From: Pseudomonadota bacterium
GTDB taxonomy: Bacteria > Pseudomonadota > Gammaproteobacteria > Acidiferrobacterales > Acidiferrobacteraceae
Direction: 5' to 3'
Assembly (NCBI GenBank): GCA_021795255.1
Contig: JAJYPQ010000145.1
Location: 1-8,383, forward strand
DNA length: 8,383 nt
Shown here: positions 7,291-8,383 of the stretch, piece after piece
How positions within the stretch are numbered: the first letter of the stretch is position 1
How the letters are laid out: each line of letters begins with the position of its first letter
The notes under the pieces: generated by a model
The model's database searches: none
Told to the model about the DNA's origin: nothing
What the model saw: the letters and a program-made list of their open reading frames with translations, nothing else
Translations under genes and position numbers: made by a program

Positions 7291-8383
7291 CTATCGTGGT
7301 TGTGTGCGCTGTGCCCTCCGACTTAAGTCCGGGCTATTTTCGACCGCCACATCCTGGCCATTGTCCGCGACCACGTGAAAGGCCCCGTAGCGATTCCAGG
7401 AATGTTCTAGAGACACGGGACCTACGATAAAAACCCTGTGATGCCGCACGAGATCGACGAGCGCCGGCCCGCTAATCAGGGTCTTCTTCTTCGGGTTGTG
7501 GCGGATCCCGTAATAGAGATCCCCCTGGCGCGGATCAAAGACATAGATCTTTCTATGTAAGTAAAAATCAAAAGATGATAGGTCTTCGTAGCGCTGCGCC
7601 ACGAAGACATAGGAATGGGGCGTGAGATGGGGTAGGAGTGCGATCGCCAAGTCCTTGGACGCGTAGCGGTTGGGGTGCGCTATCGAAAACACCAAATAGA
7701 GTGCGATAAAGCTCGCAAGTGAGCCAATCGCCGCACCGGCCAAAAGGCGCCCGAAATGCGGCCTGTGTCCCTGAAGGGCGACTAAAAAGAACGTAAGGTA
7801 TATCAAGGAGAGAGCGACGAGATAGGGACGCATGAAGGGGTGGGAGATGTGTAGGCCCACAACGCCTATAGCCACACACAGCAAAGCAAACCCCGCCAGC
7901 AGCCACGGCAAGGAGCGCTTCTTGAGATCGGGTAAGGCCCGGCCGATAAAAAGCGCCAGAGCGGGAAAGGCCGGGAGCATGTAGTACGAAGACGAGGTCT
8001 TGGAGATCGTAAAGAACACGAGATAGACCCCAGCCCAAAGAAGCAGGAAGCGATCCAGCCGGTCGTAGGGACGACGCCGGATGAAGGCCTCTATCAGAAA
8101 CGGCGTCCACGGGAATATCCCAAGCAGAATATGCTCGAAATTGTAGTAAAAAGGCGGCCTTCTATAGTCCATGGGCTTGAGGGTACCCAGAAACCGGTCG
8201 AAGTGTTCTTGGATGATGTAGCGGTCAAAGAATCCCGGTACATGCAAGGTCATCCAGACGTGCCACGGCAGGGCAATGATGAAAAATACCCCCCAGGCGA
8301 GGAGGAAGTGGCGCCAGCGGATGGTCTCGCGTTCGATCAATAGGAACAGCACGACAATAAGCCCCGGCAGGACGATGCCGATC
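7291..8383 (-). CDS. PMT/ArnT-family membrane glycosyltransferase (partial, N-terminus outside window)
   Basis: The C-terminal 363 residues of a polytopic membrane glycosyltransferase of the ArnT / dolichyl-phosphate-mannose-protein mannosyltransferase type. Such enzymes move a sugar from a polyprenyl-phosphate carrier onto lipid A, protein or another envelope acceptor on the periplasmic face. About eight hydrophobic segments are visible at roughly fragment residues 1-16, 26-44, 82-100, 110-127, 131-150, 158-180, 186-205 and 211-235. A family-typical stretch lies between segments 2 and 3: PWHVWM, then EHFDRF, then PPFYYNFE. SKTSSSYYMLPAFPALALF (about 127-145) is also typical. A soluble tail of about 125 residues follows. 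The catalytic acidic residues near the N-terminus of this family lie outside the window. The frame is open to the right edge, so a GTG at 8352 is internal rather than the start. Donor and acceptor cannot be told from this fragment. It converges on the helicase gene across a 76-base gap. Confidence 0.85.
   Translation of the reverse strand, partial: IGIVLPGLIVVLFLLIERETIRWRHFLLAWGVFFIIALPWHVWMTLHVPGFFDRYIIQEHFDRFLGTLKPMDYRRPPFYYNFEHILLGIFPWTPFLIEAFIRRRPYDRLDRFLLLWAGVYLVFFTISKTSSSYYMLPAFPALALFIGRALPDLKKRSLPWLLAGFALLCVAIGVVGLHISHPFMRPYLVALSLIYLTFFLVALQGHRPHFGRLLAGAAIGSLASFIALYLVFSIAHPNRYASKDLAIALLPHLTPHSYVFVAQRYEDLSSFDFYLHRKIYVFDPRQGDLYYGIRHNPKKKTLISGPALVDLVRHHRVFIVGPVSLEHSWNRYGAFHVVADNGQDVAVENSPDLSRRAQRTQPR

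Noticed and set aside
8350..8352. GTG as the start of the glycosyltransferase
   Set aside because: The frame stays open to the window edge with family-like hydrophobic sequence (IGIVLPGLIVV) upstream, and the family's N-terminal half is missing. The codon is an internal valine.

Overview
The window looks like chromosomal DNA of a high-GC proteobacterium. The glutamyl-tRNA synthetase resembles the gammaproteobacterial E. coli type closely, residue by residue, over its N-terminal half. An AddAB-type helicase-nuclease pair and a PMT/ArnT-family membrane glycosyltransferase complete the picture. I would guess a gammaproteobacterium or a close relative. No mobile element, CRISPR array, tRNA or rRNA is visible, and the sequence is almost entirely coding.

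Layout: (1) 1-1345, minus strand: gltX, complete at its start but cut by the left edge about 20 residues before its expected end. (2) An 11-base gap (1346-1356) separates it from a divergent pair of plus-strand genes. (3) 1357-3948, plus: an AddB-like protein with a C-terminal PD-(D/E)XK nuclease and the four cysteines of an AddB-type iron-sulfur cluster, but no Walker A motif. (4) 3945-7214, plus: an AddA-like UvrD-family (SF1A) helicase with a full motif set and its own C-terminal nuclease. It overlaps the previous gene by ATGA. (5) 7215-7290: a 76-base convergent gap holding a terminator that reads properly only on the minus strand. (6) 7291-8383, minus: a PMT/ArnT-family membrane glycosyltransferase, running off the right edge and so missing its N-terminus.

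The two central genes very probably form one operon encoding a two-nuclease, one-motor end-processing enzyme. By analogy with AddAB and RecBCD it would unwind and resect double-strand breaks so that RecA can be loaded. gltX and the glycosyltransferase are unrelated neighbours for translation and for envelope glycan or lipid modification. I see no clearly novel system. The points most worth checking are the compact AddB-like subunit, the extremely tight divergent junction with gltX, and a variant zinc-site residue in GltX.
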